A stretch of DNA of 64,000 bases from the NCBI RefSeq assembly GCF_004920405.1, contig NZ_RFLV01000006.1, positions 132,279 to 196,278 on the forward strand. The letters run 5' to 3'. The notes beneath the pieces are model-generated. The model worked only from the letters and a program-made list of their open reading frames with translations, was not told the origin of the DNA and ran no database searches. A program made the translations under genes and the position numbers. Each line of letters starts with the position of its first letter. Position 1 is the stretch's first letter. This DNA comes from Pseudomonas leptonychotis. GTDB lineage: Bacteria > Pseudomonadota > Gammaproteobacteria > Pseudomonadales > Pseudomonadaceae. This document shows positions 27,056-35,571 of this stretch, one piece after another.

Positions 27056-27892
27056 ATGAGCAAGCTTGCCGAGAAAGTCCAAAAGGAACTGATCCAAGCC
27101 ATCGACAACGATGAACTGGTACTCCCAACACTGCCGGAGGTCGCGCTGAAAGTGCGCGAGGCGGCAGAGGACCCGAATATCGGCATTCCAGAACTGAGCA
27201 AGGTCATCGGCAACGATGCGGCCCTGACGGCGCGCATCATCAAGGTGGTTAACAGTCCGCTACTGCGCACCAATAAAGAAATTACCGATCTGCAAATGGC
27301 CGTTGCCCGACTCGGCATTAACTACACCTGCAACCTGGCAACGGGCCTTGCGATGGAGCAGATGTTCCAGGCCACCAGCGACGTAGTTGACCGAAAAATG
27401 CGCGAAGTGTGGAACAAAAGCACGGAAATAGCCGGTATCTGCCACGTTCTGTGCAAACACTACACCCGATTGCTGCCCGATCAGGCCACCCTCGCCGGCC
27501 TGGTGCATCAGATCGGCGTGCTGCCGATTCTCACCTATGCCGAAGAACACAGCGAACTGCTGGCCGACTCGATCAGCCTTAACCATGTGATTGAGCAGAT
27601 CCATCCGATCATCGGTGACAAGATTCTGCGCACCTGGGATTTCCCCGAGCAGATTGCCATGATTCCTAGCCAGTACCTGGACTTCACGCGCGACAGCGCC
27701 AAGGTTGATTACGTCGATATCGTTCAGGTCGCGACCCTGCAAAGCTACCTAGGCAGCGAGCACCCCTACACCCAGCTGGACTGGAGCCAGATCCCTGCGT
27801 TCCGCAAGCTGGGCCTGGACCCCAACCAGAATCTCAATGACGACGAAGACTTGTCGGCGGCTATGGAAGCGGCCATGAGTATGCTTCAGTAA
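27056..27892 (+). CDS. HDOD-domain signalling protein
   Basis: A 278-residue single-domain HDOD protein. Seen: DNDELVLPTLPEVALKVREAAEDPNIGIPELSKVIGNDAALTARIIKVVNSPLLR, the canonical HDOD opening (LPTLPEV, IGNDAALTARIIKVVNS), and LAGLVHQIGVLPIL in the pseudo-catalytic region. Full length with no output domain. Pseudomonas has several such proteins that link two-component and c-di-GMP pathways; the partner of this one is unknown. It sits alone between ygfZ and a solute-binding protein. Confidence 0.9.
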   Translation: MSKLAEKVQKELIQAIDNDELVLPTLPEVALKVREAAEDPNIGIPELSKVIGNDAALTARIIKVVNSPLLRTNKEITDLQMAVARLGINYTCNLATGLAMEQMFQATSDVVDRKMREVWNKSTEIAGICHVLCKHYTRLLPDQATLAGLVHQIGVLPILTYAEEHSELLADSISLNHVIEQIHPIIGDKILRTWDFPEQIAMIPSQYLDFTRDSAKVDYVDIVQVATLQSYLGSEHPYTQLDWSQIPAFRKLGLDPNQNLNDDEDLSAAMEAAMSMLQ

Positions 27893-27959
27893 AAACCATC
27901 CCACGCATGCGGCCGACTGCAACTAGACTGCACACAGTCTAAGCGCGAGGCAGTGGCCC

Positions 27960-28721
27960 ATGCGTGCATTAATCTACGCCCTACTGATCAACCTGCTCCT
28001 CAACGGCATAGCCGTCGCCGAGTCAGTACGCCTGACCAACGGTGAGTGGCCGCCCTACTTGGGCGAACAGCTGCCGCACAAAGGCGTAGCCTCCCGCATC
28101 GTGGCCGAGGCCTTTGCCCTGCAAGGCATCAGCGTAGAGTGGGAGTTCCATCCCTGGGCGCGCTCATTGCAATTGGCCGAGCGCGGGCAACGTGATGGCA
28201 GTGCCGTGTGGCTGCACAGCAAAGAACGTGAAAATGGCTTCTACATCAGCGATCCGGTAGTGGAAAGCGGCTATTACCTGTTCCATCGCAAGAACTACAA
28301 CTTTGACTGGAAACAGATTGCCGACCTGCATAACAGGCGCATCGTGGGCACCCGAGGCTATGACTATGGGGCAGCCTTTCAACAGGCAGAAGCCAGCGGA
28401 CAACTGCGCATCCACCGGGTAACCAGCGATGAAATCGCCTTTCGTCAGCTGCTTGCCGGCCGAATAGACCTGTTCCCGATGGACAAGGTGGTTGGCTTCG
28501 ACATACTGCATCAACACTTCACGGCAGCCGAGCGCGCTCAATTGAGCTTCCACCCTGTACCGCTTCGTAGCGACAGCCTGCACTTACTGCTCTCACGTAA
28601 TGTGCCCGGCAATGCCGAACGCCTCACACGCTTCAACCAAGGCCTGGCTCAGCTACGCGAAAGTGGCAAAGTCGCCCAATACCTACTGGAAATCCAGCAA
28701 CCACTTAGCCTGGCCCCGTGA
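27960..28721 (+). CDS. Periplasmic solute-binding protein (family 3-like)
   Basis: A 253-residue exported protein with a signal peptide at about 1-20 (cleavage near AVA). The mature part has the family-3 binding-protein opening VRLTNGEWPPYLGEQLPHKGVASRIVAEAFALQGI and WARSLQLAERGQRDGSAVW. No permease or ATPase genes are adjacent, so it may serve a distant transporter or a signalling role. The ligand is unknown. It ends 2 bases before the convergent tctE stop. Confidence 0.82.
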   Translation: MRALIYALLINLLLNGIAVAESVRLTNGEWPPYLGEQLPHKGVASRIVAEAFALQGISVEWEFHPWARSLQLAERGQRDGSAVWLHSKERENGFYISDPVVESGYYLFHRKNYNFDWKQIADLHNRRIVGTRGYDYGAAFQQAEASGQLRIHRVTSDEIAFRQLLAGRIDLFPMDKVVGFDILHQHFTAAERAQLSFHPVPLRSDSLHLLLSRNVPGNAERLTRFNQGLAQLRESGKVAQYLLEIQQPLSLAP

Positions 28722-28722
28722 C

Positions 28723-30138
28723 TCAAGACTCGGCGCCGGCAAACTCAACCCGCACCCGTAAACCCTGCGGCTGCGCCTGATGCAGGCTGATAGCGGCCTG
28801 ATGCGCGCGGCAAATCTCGCCGACAATCGCCAGTCCCAAACCCGCCCCTGAGCCCCCAGAAGTGCGCCGATAAAAACGCGCAAACACTTTGTCGTGCTCT
28901 GCGCCGGGTATCCCCGGACCGTCATCTTCGACCTCAAGCACGCCGGTGGGCAGAACCCGCAAGATCACGTTACCGCCGGCCGGGGTGTGCGCCAGCGCGT
29001 TATCCAGCAGATTGCACAGCAGTTCATTGAGCAAGGTCGGTTCTCCGCTGACCCACACTGATTGCTCGGCTTCCAGCGCTAGAGCAATGCCCCGCGAATG
29101 AGCCAATGGCGCCAGGGCCATGCCCAGTTCGCGCGCCAACTGGCTGAGATCCAAACGCTGCGCGCCCCCTTCGGCAATTGCCCGCGCACCGCTTTCGATA
29201 CGCGCCAGCGAAAGCAATTGATTGGCCAAATGGGTCAGCTTGTCGGTGTTCAGTGCAGCGTCTTCCAGGGTGCTGCGCCACACCGCCGGCTCCTGGGCGC
29301 GCAAGCCCAGCTCGACCCGCGCCTTCAGCGCTGCCAATGGCGTACGCAACTCATGGGAGGCATCGGCAATAAATTGCGACTGCCGCTCGAATAGATTACG
29401 CAGGCGATCATTGAACTGATTCAACGCATCAATCAGTGGCCGCAGCTCACGCGGCATACCAACATCCGACAATGGTTGTAGATCATCACTGGTGCGTGCC
29501 GCCACTCTACGGCGCAACGCATCCAACGGACGCAGTGCGGCGCTCACGGCCAGCCACACCAGCAGCAAAGCGCTGAGTGACAACAGGCCCATGCGCAGCA
29601 AAGTCCCAAGCAACAACTCTTGGGCCATTCGCTCACGCGCACCCTGGGTTTCCGCCACCCGGATTTCCGCTACACCATTAACCCCAGGCTCACTGACCGG
29701 CTGCAACAGGCTGACCACGCGCACGCCTTGGCTGCGGTATTGTGCATCGTAGAAATGCGCCAGCGCCGGGTAATCCTCAGTGCGCTTGGTGCCGGGCGGT
29801 GGTGGCGGCAGATCCTCGTAACCGGACACCAGCGCACCCTGCACATCCAGCACTTGGTAGTAGATACGTCCTGCGCTGTCGTAAGCGAAAGTATCCAGGG
29901 CCACATAAGGCACATTAGCGTTCAGCCGGTCGGCGGCGGTGTACAGACCATCGGCAATCGCCCGTGCCGACGCCAACAAGGTGCGGTCATAAGCGGTATC
30001 CGCAGCATGCCGGGCGCTCCAGTAGGCGCTCAGGCTGCTGGCCAGCAGAATCAGCGCCAGCAGCAGCGCCAAGCGGCGAATCAGCCGTCCGCGTAGGCTG
30101 CCCGGTTCACTTACCGACACACCGTGCGGCTCAGCCAC
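28723..30138 (-). CDS. tctE: Sensor histidine kinase TctE (tricarboxylate sensing)
   Basis: A 471-residue inner-membrane kinase. Two helices at about 17-38 and 165-190 flank a periplasmic sensor; then HAMP, HisKA with ADASHELRTPLAALK, and HATPase_c with LLDNALAHTP, DDGPGIP and GSGAGLGLAIV. The GTG at 30138 is chosen because GGAGG lies 6 bases upstream; it overlaps tctD by 8 bases. By analogy with Salmonella and P. aeruginosa TctDE it senses citrate or related tricarboxylates and controls the divergent opdH-tctCBA genes. Confidence 0.9.
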   Translation of the reverse strand: MAEPHGVSVSEPGSLRGRLIRRLALLLALILLASSLSAYWSARHAADTAYDRTLLASARAIADGLYTAADRLNANVPYVALDTFAYDSAGRIYYQVLDVQGALVSGYEDLPPPPPGTKRTEDYPALAHFYDAQYRSQGVRVVSLLQPVSEPGVNGVAEIRVAETQGARERMAQELLLGTLLRMGLLSLSALLLVWLAVSAALRPLDALRRRVAARTSDDLQPLSDVGMPRELRPLIDALNQFNDRLRNLFERQSQFIADASHELRTPLAALKARVELGLRAQEPAVWRSTLEDAALNTDKLTHLANQLLSLARIESGARAIAEGGAQRLDLSQLARELGMALAPLAHSRGIALALEAEQSVWVSGEPTLLNELLCNLLDNALAHTPAGGNVILRVLPTGVLEVEDDGPGIPGAEHDKVFARFYRRTSGGSGAGLGLAIVGEICRAHQAAISLHQAQPQGLRVRVEFAGAES

Positions 30139-30802
30139 CGACGGCCTCCAGCAGATAACCGAGGCCACGGAAGGTGACAATTTTCACCCCGCCGCCTTCA
30201 AGTTTTTTGCGCAGGCGATGCACGTAGATTTCGATAGCATCGCTGCTCGCTTCCTCATCCAGGCCGAACACCTGGGCGGCCAGTTGCTCCTTGCTCATCA
30301 CTCGCCCTGGCCGGGCGATCATCGCCTCCAGCACGGCTTGTTCGCGCGAGGTCAACGTCAGCAGGCTATCCGCCAGAGTGAAGCGCCGGGTATCAAGGTC
30401 ATACAGCAGATTGCCGCAGCGCTGCTGACGCTCGCCGCCCAGCACAGTGCGGCGCAGCAGCGCTTTGACCCGCGCCTCCAGCTCACTCAGCTCGAAGGGT
30501 TTGGCCAGGTAATCGTCGGCACCGAGGTTAAGGCCATGCACGCGATCCTTGACCTCGCCACGCGCTGTGAGCATCAGCACCGGCAGGTTCTTGCCGCGCT
30601 CACGCAGCCGCGCCAACACCTGAAAACCGTCGAGGCGTGGCAGGCCGATATCGAGAATCGCCAGGGCGTAGTCCTCACTGCTCAGGGCCAGATCGGCAGC
30701 CACACCGTCATGCAGCACGTCCACCGTCCAGCCCGCACTTTTCAGCGCCTGGGCCACACTGGCCGCCAGTTGCAGATGATCTTCGACCAGCAGAATACGC
30801 AC
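30131..30802 (-). CDS. tctD: Response regulator TctD (OmpR family)
   Basis: A 223-residue regulator: receiver domain with phospho-acceptor Asp51 (LAILDIGLPRLDG), acidic pair near residues 7-8 (VEDHL) and Lys in YLAKPFELSELEARVKALLRR, then a winged-helix DNA-binding domain (LTLTSREQAVLEAMIARPGRVMSKEQLA to YVHRLRKKLE). The GTG at 30802 has GGAGGT 5-6 bases upstream; the frame is open further but the receiver begins here. It probably activates the divergent opdH promoter. Confidence 0.92.
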   Translation of the reverse strand: MRILLVEDHLQLAASVAQALKSAGWTVDVLHDGVAADLALSSEDYALAILDIGLPRLDGFQVLARLRERGKNLPVLMLTARGEVKDRVHGLNLGADDYLAKPFELSELEARVKALLRRTVLGGERQQRCGNLLYDLDTRRFTLADSLLTLTSREQAVLEAMIARPGRVMSKEQLAAQVFGLDEEASSDAIEIYVHRLRKKLEGGGVKIVTFRGLGYLLEAVGG

Positions 30803-31120
30803 GTAAACCTCCCGCCCAACTGGCGTAATCACAACGCCTGTGGCGTCGAATAATGGCCGGAGTTTACAGGGGCCGCGACTGATGTGAATTGCCCAAGCGC
30901 CGGTGAAGTGAAACAGCAGAATACTTTGTGGCCGGCATCCCTGGCGTCCGCCCTGCGGACTACCGCAAGCGAGGTCAAAACACTCCAAGCGTTTTTTCAA
31001 CGCTGAAAGCCTGGTGAAAGCTTGACCTCCTAACATCGGTTTCAGGTGGCTCGATCCACCTGCCTGAACGACTGCGCAGTGGTGCGCAGCCGTGACAAAA
31101 ACAACAATGGAGACCACAGG
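30803..31120. promoter_or_regulatory. Divergent control region tctD / opdH
   Basis: This 318-base gap must hold both promoters. Close to opdH it has two perfect short inverted repeats: CAGGTGG-CTCGAT-CCACCTG at about 31043-31062 and CTGCGCA-GTGG-TGCGCAG at about 31073-31090. They could fold in the opdH leader or be TctD sites. I could not assign -35/-10 elements confidently. Confidence 0.5.
31100..31107 (+). promoter_or_regulatory. Hfq/Crc catabolite-activity motif in the opdH leader
   Basis: AACAACAA, an exact AANAANAA match inside the A-rich run ACAAAAACAACAA, ends one base before the GGAG ribosome site of opdH. The placement would let Hfq/Crc block ribosome binding. Function is inferred from the known Pseudomonas motif. 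Confidence 0.55.
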
Positions 31121-32386
31121 ATGCTGACTGCATCATATCGGGCATTTTCGCCTGTTCATCTGCTTAGCCTCGCTATCAGTACGGCTTTCCTTGCACCTGC
31201 TGCCCACGCCGACTTTGTCGCTGACAGCAAGGCCAGCCTGAGCACCACCAATATTTACCTGAACCGCGATTTCCGTGAAGGCAGTGGCCAGAACAAGCGC
31301 GAAGAATGGGGCCAGGGCTTCCTCCTCGACATCCAATCTGGTTACACCGAAGGCACCGTCGGTTTCGGCCTCGACGCGCTGGGCATGCTCGGCGTCAAGC
31401 TTGATTCCGGCGGCGGCCGTACCGGCACCGATCTGCTGCCGGTGCAAGACGATGGCGGCACCCCGGACCAATTCGGCCGTATGGGTTTGACCGGCAAGGT
31501 CAAAATATCCAACACCGAACTGCGTTACGGCTCGCACATCCCTGAACTGCCCGTGGTCAAAGCCAGCGACAGCCGCCTGCTGCCGCAAGTGTTCGAAGGT
31601 GGTCTGCTGACCTCATCCGAACTGGAAGGCTTGACCTTTACCGGTGGCCGTTTGGATAAGGTGATCGACCGCGCCTCGACCAACTCCGAAGAGCTGATCC
31701 TCAACAGCAAGAACAAGCGCTTTGCCGGCGGGGTCACGGCTGACCATCTGGATCTGTTCGGCCTCGATTATCAGTTCGCCAAAGGCCTCACCGGTCGTTA
31801 TTACGCGGCTGAGCTGGATGACATTTACCGTCAGCACTTCTTCGGCATTCTCGCCAGCCAGCCTGTGGGCAGCGGCACATTGGCGGCTGATGTACGCCTA
31901 ATGCTGAGCAAGGACACCGGCGCCGCTAACGCTGGGGAAATCGATAACCGCGCCTTCAGCAGCATGGTCAGCTACGCCATTAACGGGCACAAGCTGGGCC
32001 TGGGCTATCAGGACATGAGCGGCGACACCGGCTATGCCTATATCGATGGCAGCGACCCGTTCCTGGTCAACTTTGTACAGATCAATGACTTCGCCAATGC
32101 CGACGAGAGCTCCTGGCAAGCGCGCTACGACTATGACTTCAGCAAGATGGGCGTACCCGGCCTGAGTTTTATGGGTCGCTATGTTCGCGGTGACGACGCC
32201 CAGGTGGCCGGCAGCACGCAAAGCGGTGGCGAATGGGAACGTGACCTTGAAATCAAGTACGTGGTGCAAAACGGCCCACTGAAAGATGTCTACGTGCGCC
32301 TGCGCAACGCCAGCTTCCACTCCGACTTCGCCCGCGATGCGGACGAGAACCGCGTCATCGTCGGCTACACACTGCCGATCTGGTAA
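31121..32386 (+). CDS. opdH: OprD-family porin, OpdH-like (tricarboxylate uptake)
   Basis: A 421-residue outer-membrane porin with a signal peptide (cleavage after AHA, about residue 30). Family marks: DSKASLSTTNIYLNRDFREG at the mature N-terminus, LLDIQSGYTEGTVGFGLDALGMLGVKLDSGGGRTGT, and the C-terminal VIVGYTLPIW. In P. aeruginosa the OprD homologue beside tctCBA is OpdH, linked to cis-aconitate and tricarboxylate uptake; the same neighbourhood here supports the name. The ATG has GGAG 9 bases upstream. Confidence 0.87.
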   Translation: MLTASYRAFSPVHLLSLAISTAFLAPAAHADFVADSKASLSTTNIYLNRDFREGSGQNKREEWGQGFLLDIQSGYTEGTVGFGLDALGMLGVKLDSGGGRTGTDLLPVQDDGGTPDQFGRMGLTGKVKISNTELRYGSHIPELPVVKASDSRLLPQVFEGGLLTSSELEGLTFTGGRLDKVIDRASTNSEELILNSKNKRFAGGVTADHLDLFGLDYQFAKGLTGRYYAAELDDIYRQHFFGILASQPVGSGTLAADVRLMLSKDTGAANAGEIDNRAFSSMVSYAINGHKLGLGYQDMSGDTGYAYIDGSDPFLVNFVQINDFANADESSWQARYDYDFSKMGVPGLSFMGRYVRGDDAQVAGSTQSGGEWERDLEIKYVVQNGPLKDVYVRLRNASFHSDFARDADENRVIVGYTLPIW

Positions 32387-32487
32387 ACCACAATAATCGG
32401 GTGATTACACACGACTGCGCACGGTCATGCCTGACCTTCGCCCGCTACCTGTGTAAAACACCCTCTACGAGCCCAGAGGAACACACC

Positions 32488-33465
32488 ATGAAAACTGCCT
32501 TTACTCGCATTGCCCTGGCTACCGCCTGCATGGCCTTCGCCGGCCAACTGCTGGCTGCCGAACCCAAGCGTCCAGAATGTATTGCCCCGGCTAAACCCGG
32601 TGGCGGCTTCGACCTGACCTGCAAACTGGCCCAGAGCGGCCTGAAAGACGAAGGCTTACTCAAGTCGCCGATGCGCGTCACCTACATGCCCGGCGGTGTT
32701 GGCGCAGTGGCCTACAACGCAGTGATCGCCCAGCGCGCTGACGATCCAGGCACTATCACCGCATTCTCCAGCGGATCCTTGCTCAACCTGGCGCAAGGAA
32801 AATTCGGTCGTTACGACGAAACCGGCGTGCGTTGGCTGGCCGCCGTGGGCACCGACTACGGCGCCATCACCGTGCGTGCCGACTCGCCATATCAGAATCT
32901 GGATGAGCTGGTGCAGGCGCTGAAAAAAGACCCAGGCAGCATCGTCTTCGGCGCCGGCGCCACTATCGGCGGCCAAGACTGGATGCAAACTGCACTGATC
33001 GCCCGTCTTGCTGGCATCGACCCGAAAAACCTGCGTTACGTAGCCTTTGAAGGCGGCGGCGAAACCCTCACCGCCATGCTCGGCGGTCATGTACAGGTCA
33101 CTTCAAGCGGCCTGGGTGAAGTCACCCCGCAACTGGCAGCGAAGAAAGTACGCATCCTCGCCGTCCTGTCTGATGAGCGCCTGCCGGGCAAGCTGGCTGA
33201 CATCCCGACTGCCAAGGAACAAGGCTACGACATCAGCTGGCCGGTAATCCGTGGTTTCTACATGGGCCCAGAAGTCAGCGACGAGCAGTTCAACTGGTGG
33301 AAACAACAGTTCGACACCCTGCTCACCCGCGAAGACTTCGCCAAGCTGCGCGAGCAACGCGACCTGCTGCCATTGGCCGTCACCGGCGATGAGCTGAAAG
33401 CCTTGGTCTTCAAGCAAGTTGAGGAATACAAGGCGCTAGCCGGCGAGTTTGGCCTGGTGCAATAA
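32488..33465 (+). CDS. tctC: Tricarboxylate-binding protein TctC
   Basis: A 325-residue periplasmic binding protein of the tripartite tricarboxylate transporter, with a signal peptide at 1-23 (LLAAEPK). Family marks: PAKPGGGFDLTCKLAQSGL, YMPGGVGAVAYNAV, and FEGGGETLTAMLGGHV. It delivers citrate-type ligands to TctAB. AGAGGAA precedes the ATG. It lies between opdH and tctB. Confidence 0.95.
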   Translation: MKTAFTRIALATACMAFAGQLLAAEPKRPECIAPAKPGGGFDLTCKLAQSGLKDEGLLKSPMRVTYMPGGVGAVAYNAVIAQRADDPGTITAFSSGSLLNLAQGKFGRYDETGVRWLAAVGTDYGAITVRADSPYQNLDELVQALKKDPGSIVFGAGATIGGQDWMQTALIARLAGIDPKNLRYVAFEGGGETLTAMLGGHVQVTSSGLGEVTPQLAAKKVRILAVLSDERLPGKLADIPTAKEQGYDISWPVIRGFYMGPEVSDEQFNWWKQQFDTLLTREDFAKLREQRDLLPLAVTGDELKALVFKQVEEYKALAGEFGLVQ

Positions 33466-33483
33466 GCGGCCACGCCGCAACTC

Positions 33484-33574
33484 GTAGGATGGGTTAGCCG
33501 CACAGCGGCGTAACCCATGCTGTGCCCCCCATGGGTATCGCTGCGCTCAACCTGCGCGGCCCGACCCATCCTAC
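33484..33574. repeat. GTAGGATGGGTT inverted-repeat element
   Basis: Starts GTAGGATGGGTTAGCC and ends GACCCATCCTAC, with an inner GGCGTAACCCATGC / CATGGGTATCGCTGCGC; a nested inverted repeat of 91 bases in the gap between tctC and tctB. It is a different sequence family from the GTAGGGTGGAT elements. Being 3' of the binding-protein gene, it may stabilise the upstream mRNA so that TctC is made in excess, as is common for binding proteins. Confidence 0.65.
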
Positions 33575-33616
33575 GGTTCCACGGTCTTTCCCTGACCCTC
33601 AACTAGGTAATCCGCC

Positions 33617-34060
33617 ATGTACGTTCGCCTGTTTGCCGCGAGCTGGCTGCTGTTATGCGCTGTTCTCGCCGTTATCGCCTGGGGCTTCCAGGCACCTTTC
33701 GCCTATGACCCGGTCGGGCCGCGCGCCTATCCATTGCTGCTGCTTAGCCTGATGGCCGCTGGCAGCCTGTGGCTGGTTTTCAAGCCTGGCCTGCTGGAGC
33801 AGACGCTGAATACCCGCGCAGCCTTGCGCTCCGTGCTGTGCGTAGTGGCGCTGCTGGCCTATGCGTTGCTGTTCGAAGTGCTCGGCTTCGTCATCAGCAC
33901 CATGCTGGCCACCTTTGCCCTGGGCATGCTGTTTACCGGTCGCCCGCTGCCTTGCGCCATCAGCGCCGTGCTGATGGGCGTGCTGCTGTATGGCCTGTTT
34001 GACTACCTGCTGGATGTGCCGCTGCCCCTCGGCCTGTTCGAAGCCTTTGTGGAGAGCTGA
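33617..34060 (+). CDS. tctB: Tricarboxylate transporter small subunit TctB
   Basis: A 147-residue protein with four hydrophobic helices (about 7-25, 35-50, 74-105, 112-140), matching the small membrane subunit of tripartite tricarboxylate transporters. YDPVGPRAYPLLLL near the N-terminus is typical of TctB. It precedes tctA by 2 bases. Confidence 0.92.
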   Translation: MYVRLFAASWLLLCAVLAVIAWGFQAPFAYDPVGPRAYPLLLLSLMAAGSLWLVFKPGLLEQTLNTRAALRSVLCVVALLAYALLFEVLGFVISTMLATFALGMLFTGRPLPCAISAVLMGVLLYGLFDYLLDVPLPLGLFEAFVES

Positions 34061-34062
34061 AA

Positions 34063-35571
34063 ATGGAAACCCTGAATTTCTTGATGCAAGGCTTCGAGGT
34101 CGCCACCCGGCCGGAAAACCTGCTGGTGGCCTTGTTCGGCGCCTTTGTCGGCACCATCGTCGGCCTGTTACCGGGCCTGGGCCCAATCAATGGCGTGGCC
34201 TTGCTACTGCCGTTGGCCTTCGCCTTGGGCCTGTCACCGGAAACCGCACTGATTCTGCTCGCTGCCGTGTACCTGGGCTGTGAGTACGGCGGGCGTATCT
34301 CGGCGATTCTGCTCAACGTACCCGGCGACGCCGCCGCGGTGATGACCACCCTCGACGGTTATCCACTGGCCCGTCAGGGCAAGGCTGGGATCGCCTTGTC
34401 GCTGTCGGCCGTCAGCTCGTTTATCGGCAGCATGATCGCCACCTGCGGCGTGGTGCTGTTCGCCCCAATCCTGGCGAAATGGGCGGTGGCCTTTGGGCCG
34501 GCTGAATACTTTGTGCTGATGATTTTCGCCATCGCCTGTCTCGGCGGCATGGTCGGCGACAAACCGGTCAAAACCCTGATGGCTGCCCTGATCGGCCTGG
34601 CCTTGGCCACCGTTGGCGTGGACTCGACCACCGGGGTGTACCGCTTCACCTTCGGCAGCGTCAGTCTGTCGGACGGCATCCAGTTCGTGATCGTGGTGAT
34701 CGGCTTCTTCAGCGTCAGTGAAGTGCTGCTGATGCTGGAAAAAACCCACAACGGCCAGAAAGCGGTTAAAGCCAGCGGCCGCCTGCTGTTCAACTTTAAA
34801 GAGTTCTGTTTCACCTTCTGGACCATGGTGCGCAGCGCTGTCGCCGGCTTCGTTATCGGCGTACTGCCGGGTGCCGGTGCAACCATCGCCAGCGCCATGA
34901 CCTATATGACTGAAAAGCGTATGGCTGGCAGCAGCGGCAAGTTCGGCGACGGCGACCTGCGCGGCCTGGCAGCGCCGGAAGCTGCCAACAACGCCTCGGC
35001 CTGCGGCTCGCTGATACCCATGCTGACCCTCGGCGTACCCGGTTCCGGCACCACTGCGGTGATGATCGGCGCACTGACGCTGTACAACATCACCCCCGGC
35101 CCGCTGTTGTTTGAACAGCAGCCCGATGTGGTCTGGGGCCTGATCGCCTCGCTGTTTATCGGCAACGTGATTCTGCTGGTGATGAACATTCCGCTGGTTG
35201 GCCTGTTCGCCCGCATGCTCAGCGTGCCCAACTGGGTGCTGGTGCCAGCGATCACCGTGATCAGCATGGTCGGCGTCTACGCGGTGCACAGCACCACCTT
35301 CGACCTGGTGCTGATGATTGGCCTCGGCGTATTCGGCTATATTCTGCGCAAGCTGGACTTCCCGCTGTCGGCCTTGATCCTCGGTTTCGTCCTCGGCGAG
35401 CTGATGGAAGACAACCTGCGCCGCGCCCTGTCGATCTCCGCCGGCGAGCTGAGCATCCTCTGGAACAGCCCGATCAGCCTGTGCCTGTGGGCACTCACTG
35501 TGCTGATGCTGGCCCTGCCAGGCCTGCGCTGGTGGCGTTCGCGCCGTGCGGCGCAACTGGCCAATGCCTAA
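34063..35571 (+). CDS. tctA: Tricarboxylate transporter large subunit TctA
   Basis: A 502-residue polytopic protein, the normal length. Family marks: GTIVGLLPGLGPINGVALLLPLAF (about residues 30-53), YLGCEYGGRISAILLNVPGDAAAVMTTLDGYPLARQGKAG, and the repeat-related IGVLPGAGATIASAMTYMTEKR and LTLGVPGSGTTAVMIGAL. Forms the translocation pore with TctB using an ion gradient. Its stop overlaps the next gene by 8 bases. Confidence 0.96.
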   Translation: METLNFLMQGFEVATRPENLLVALFGAFVGTIVGLLPGLGPINGVALLLPLAFALGLSPETALILLAAVYLGCEYGGRISAILLNVPGDAAAVMTTLDGYPLARQGKAGIALSLSAVSSFIGSMIATCGVVLFAPILAKWAVAFGPAEYFVLMIFAIACLGGMVGDKPVKTLMAALIGLALATVGVDSTTGVYRFTFGSVSLSDGIQFVIVVIGFFSVSEVLLMLEKTHNGQKAVKASGRLLFNFKEFCFTFWTMVRSAVAGFVIGVLPGAGATIASAMTYMTEKRMAGSSGKFGDGDLRGLAAPEAANNASACGSLIPMLTLGVPGSGTTAVMIGALTLYNITPGPLLFEQQPDVVWGLIASLFIGNVILLVMNIPLVGLFARMLSVPNWVLVPAITVISMVGVYAVHSTTFDLVLMIGLGVFGYILRKLDFPLSALILGFVLGELMEDNLRRALSISAGELSILWNSPISLCLWALTVLMLALPGLRWWRSRRAAQLANA

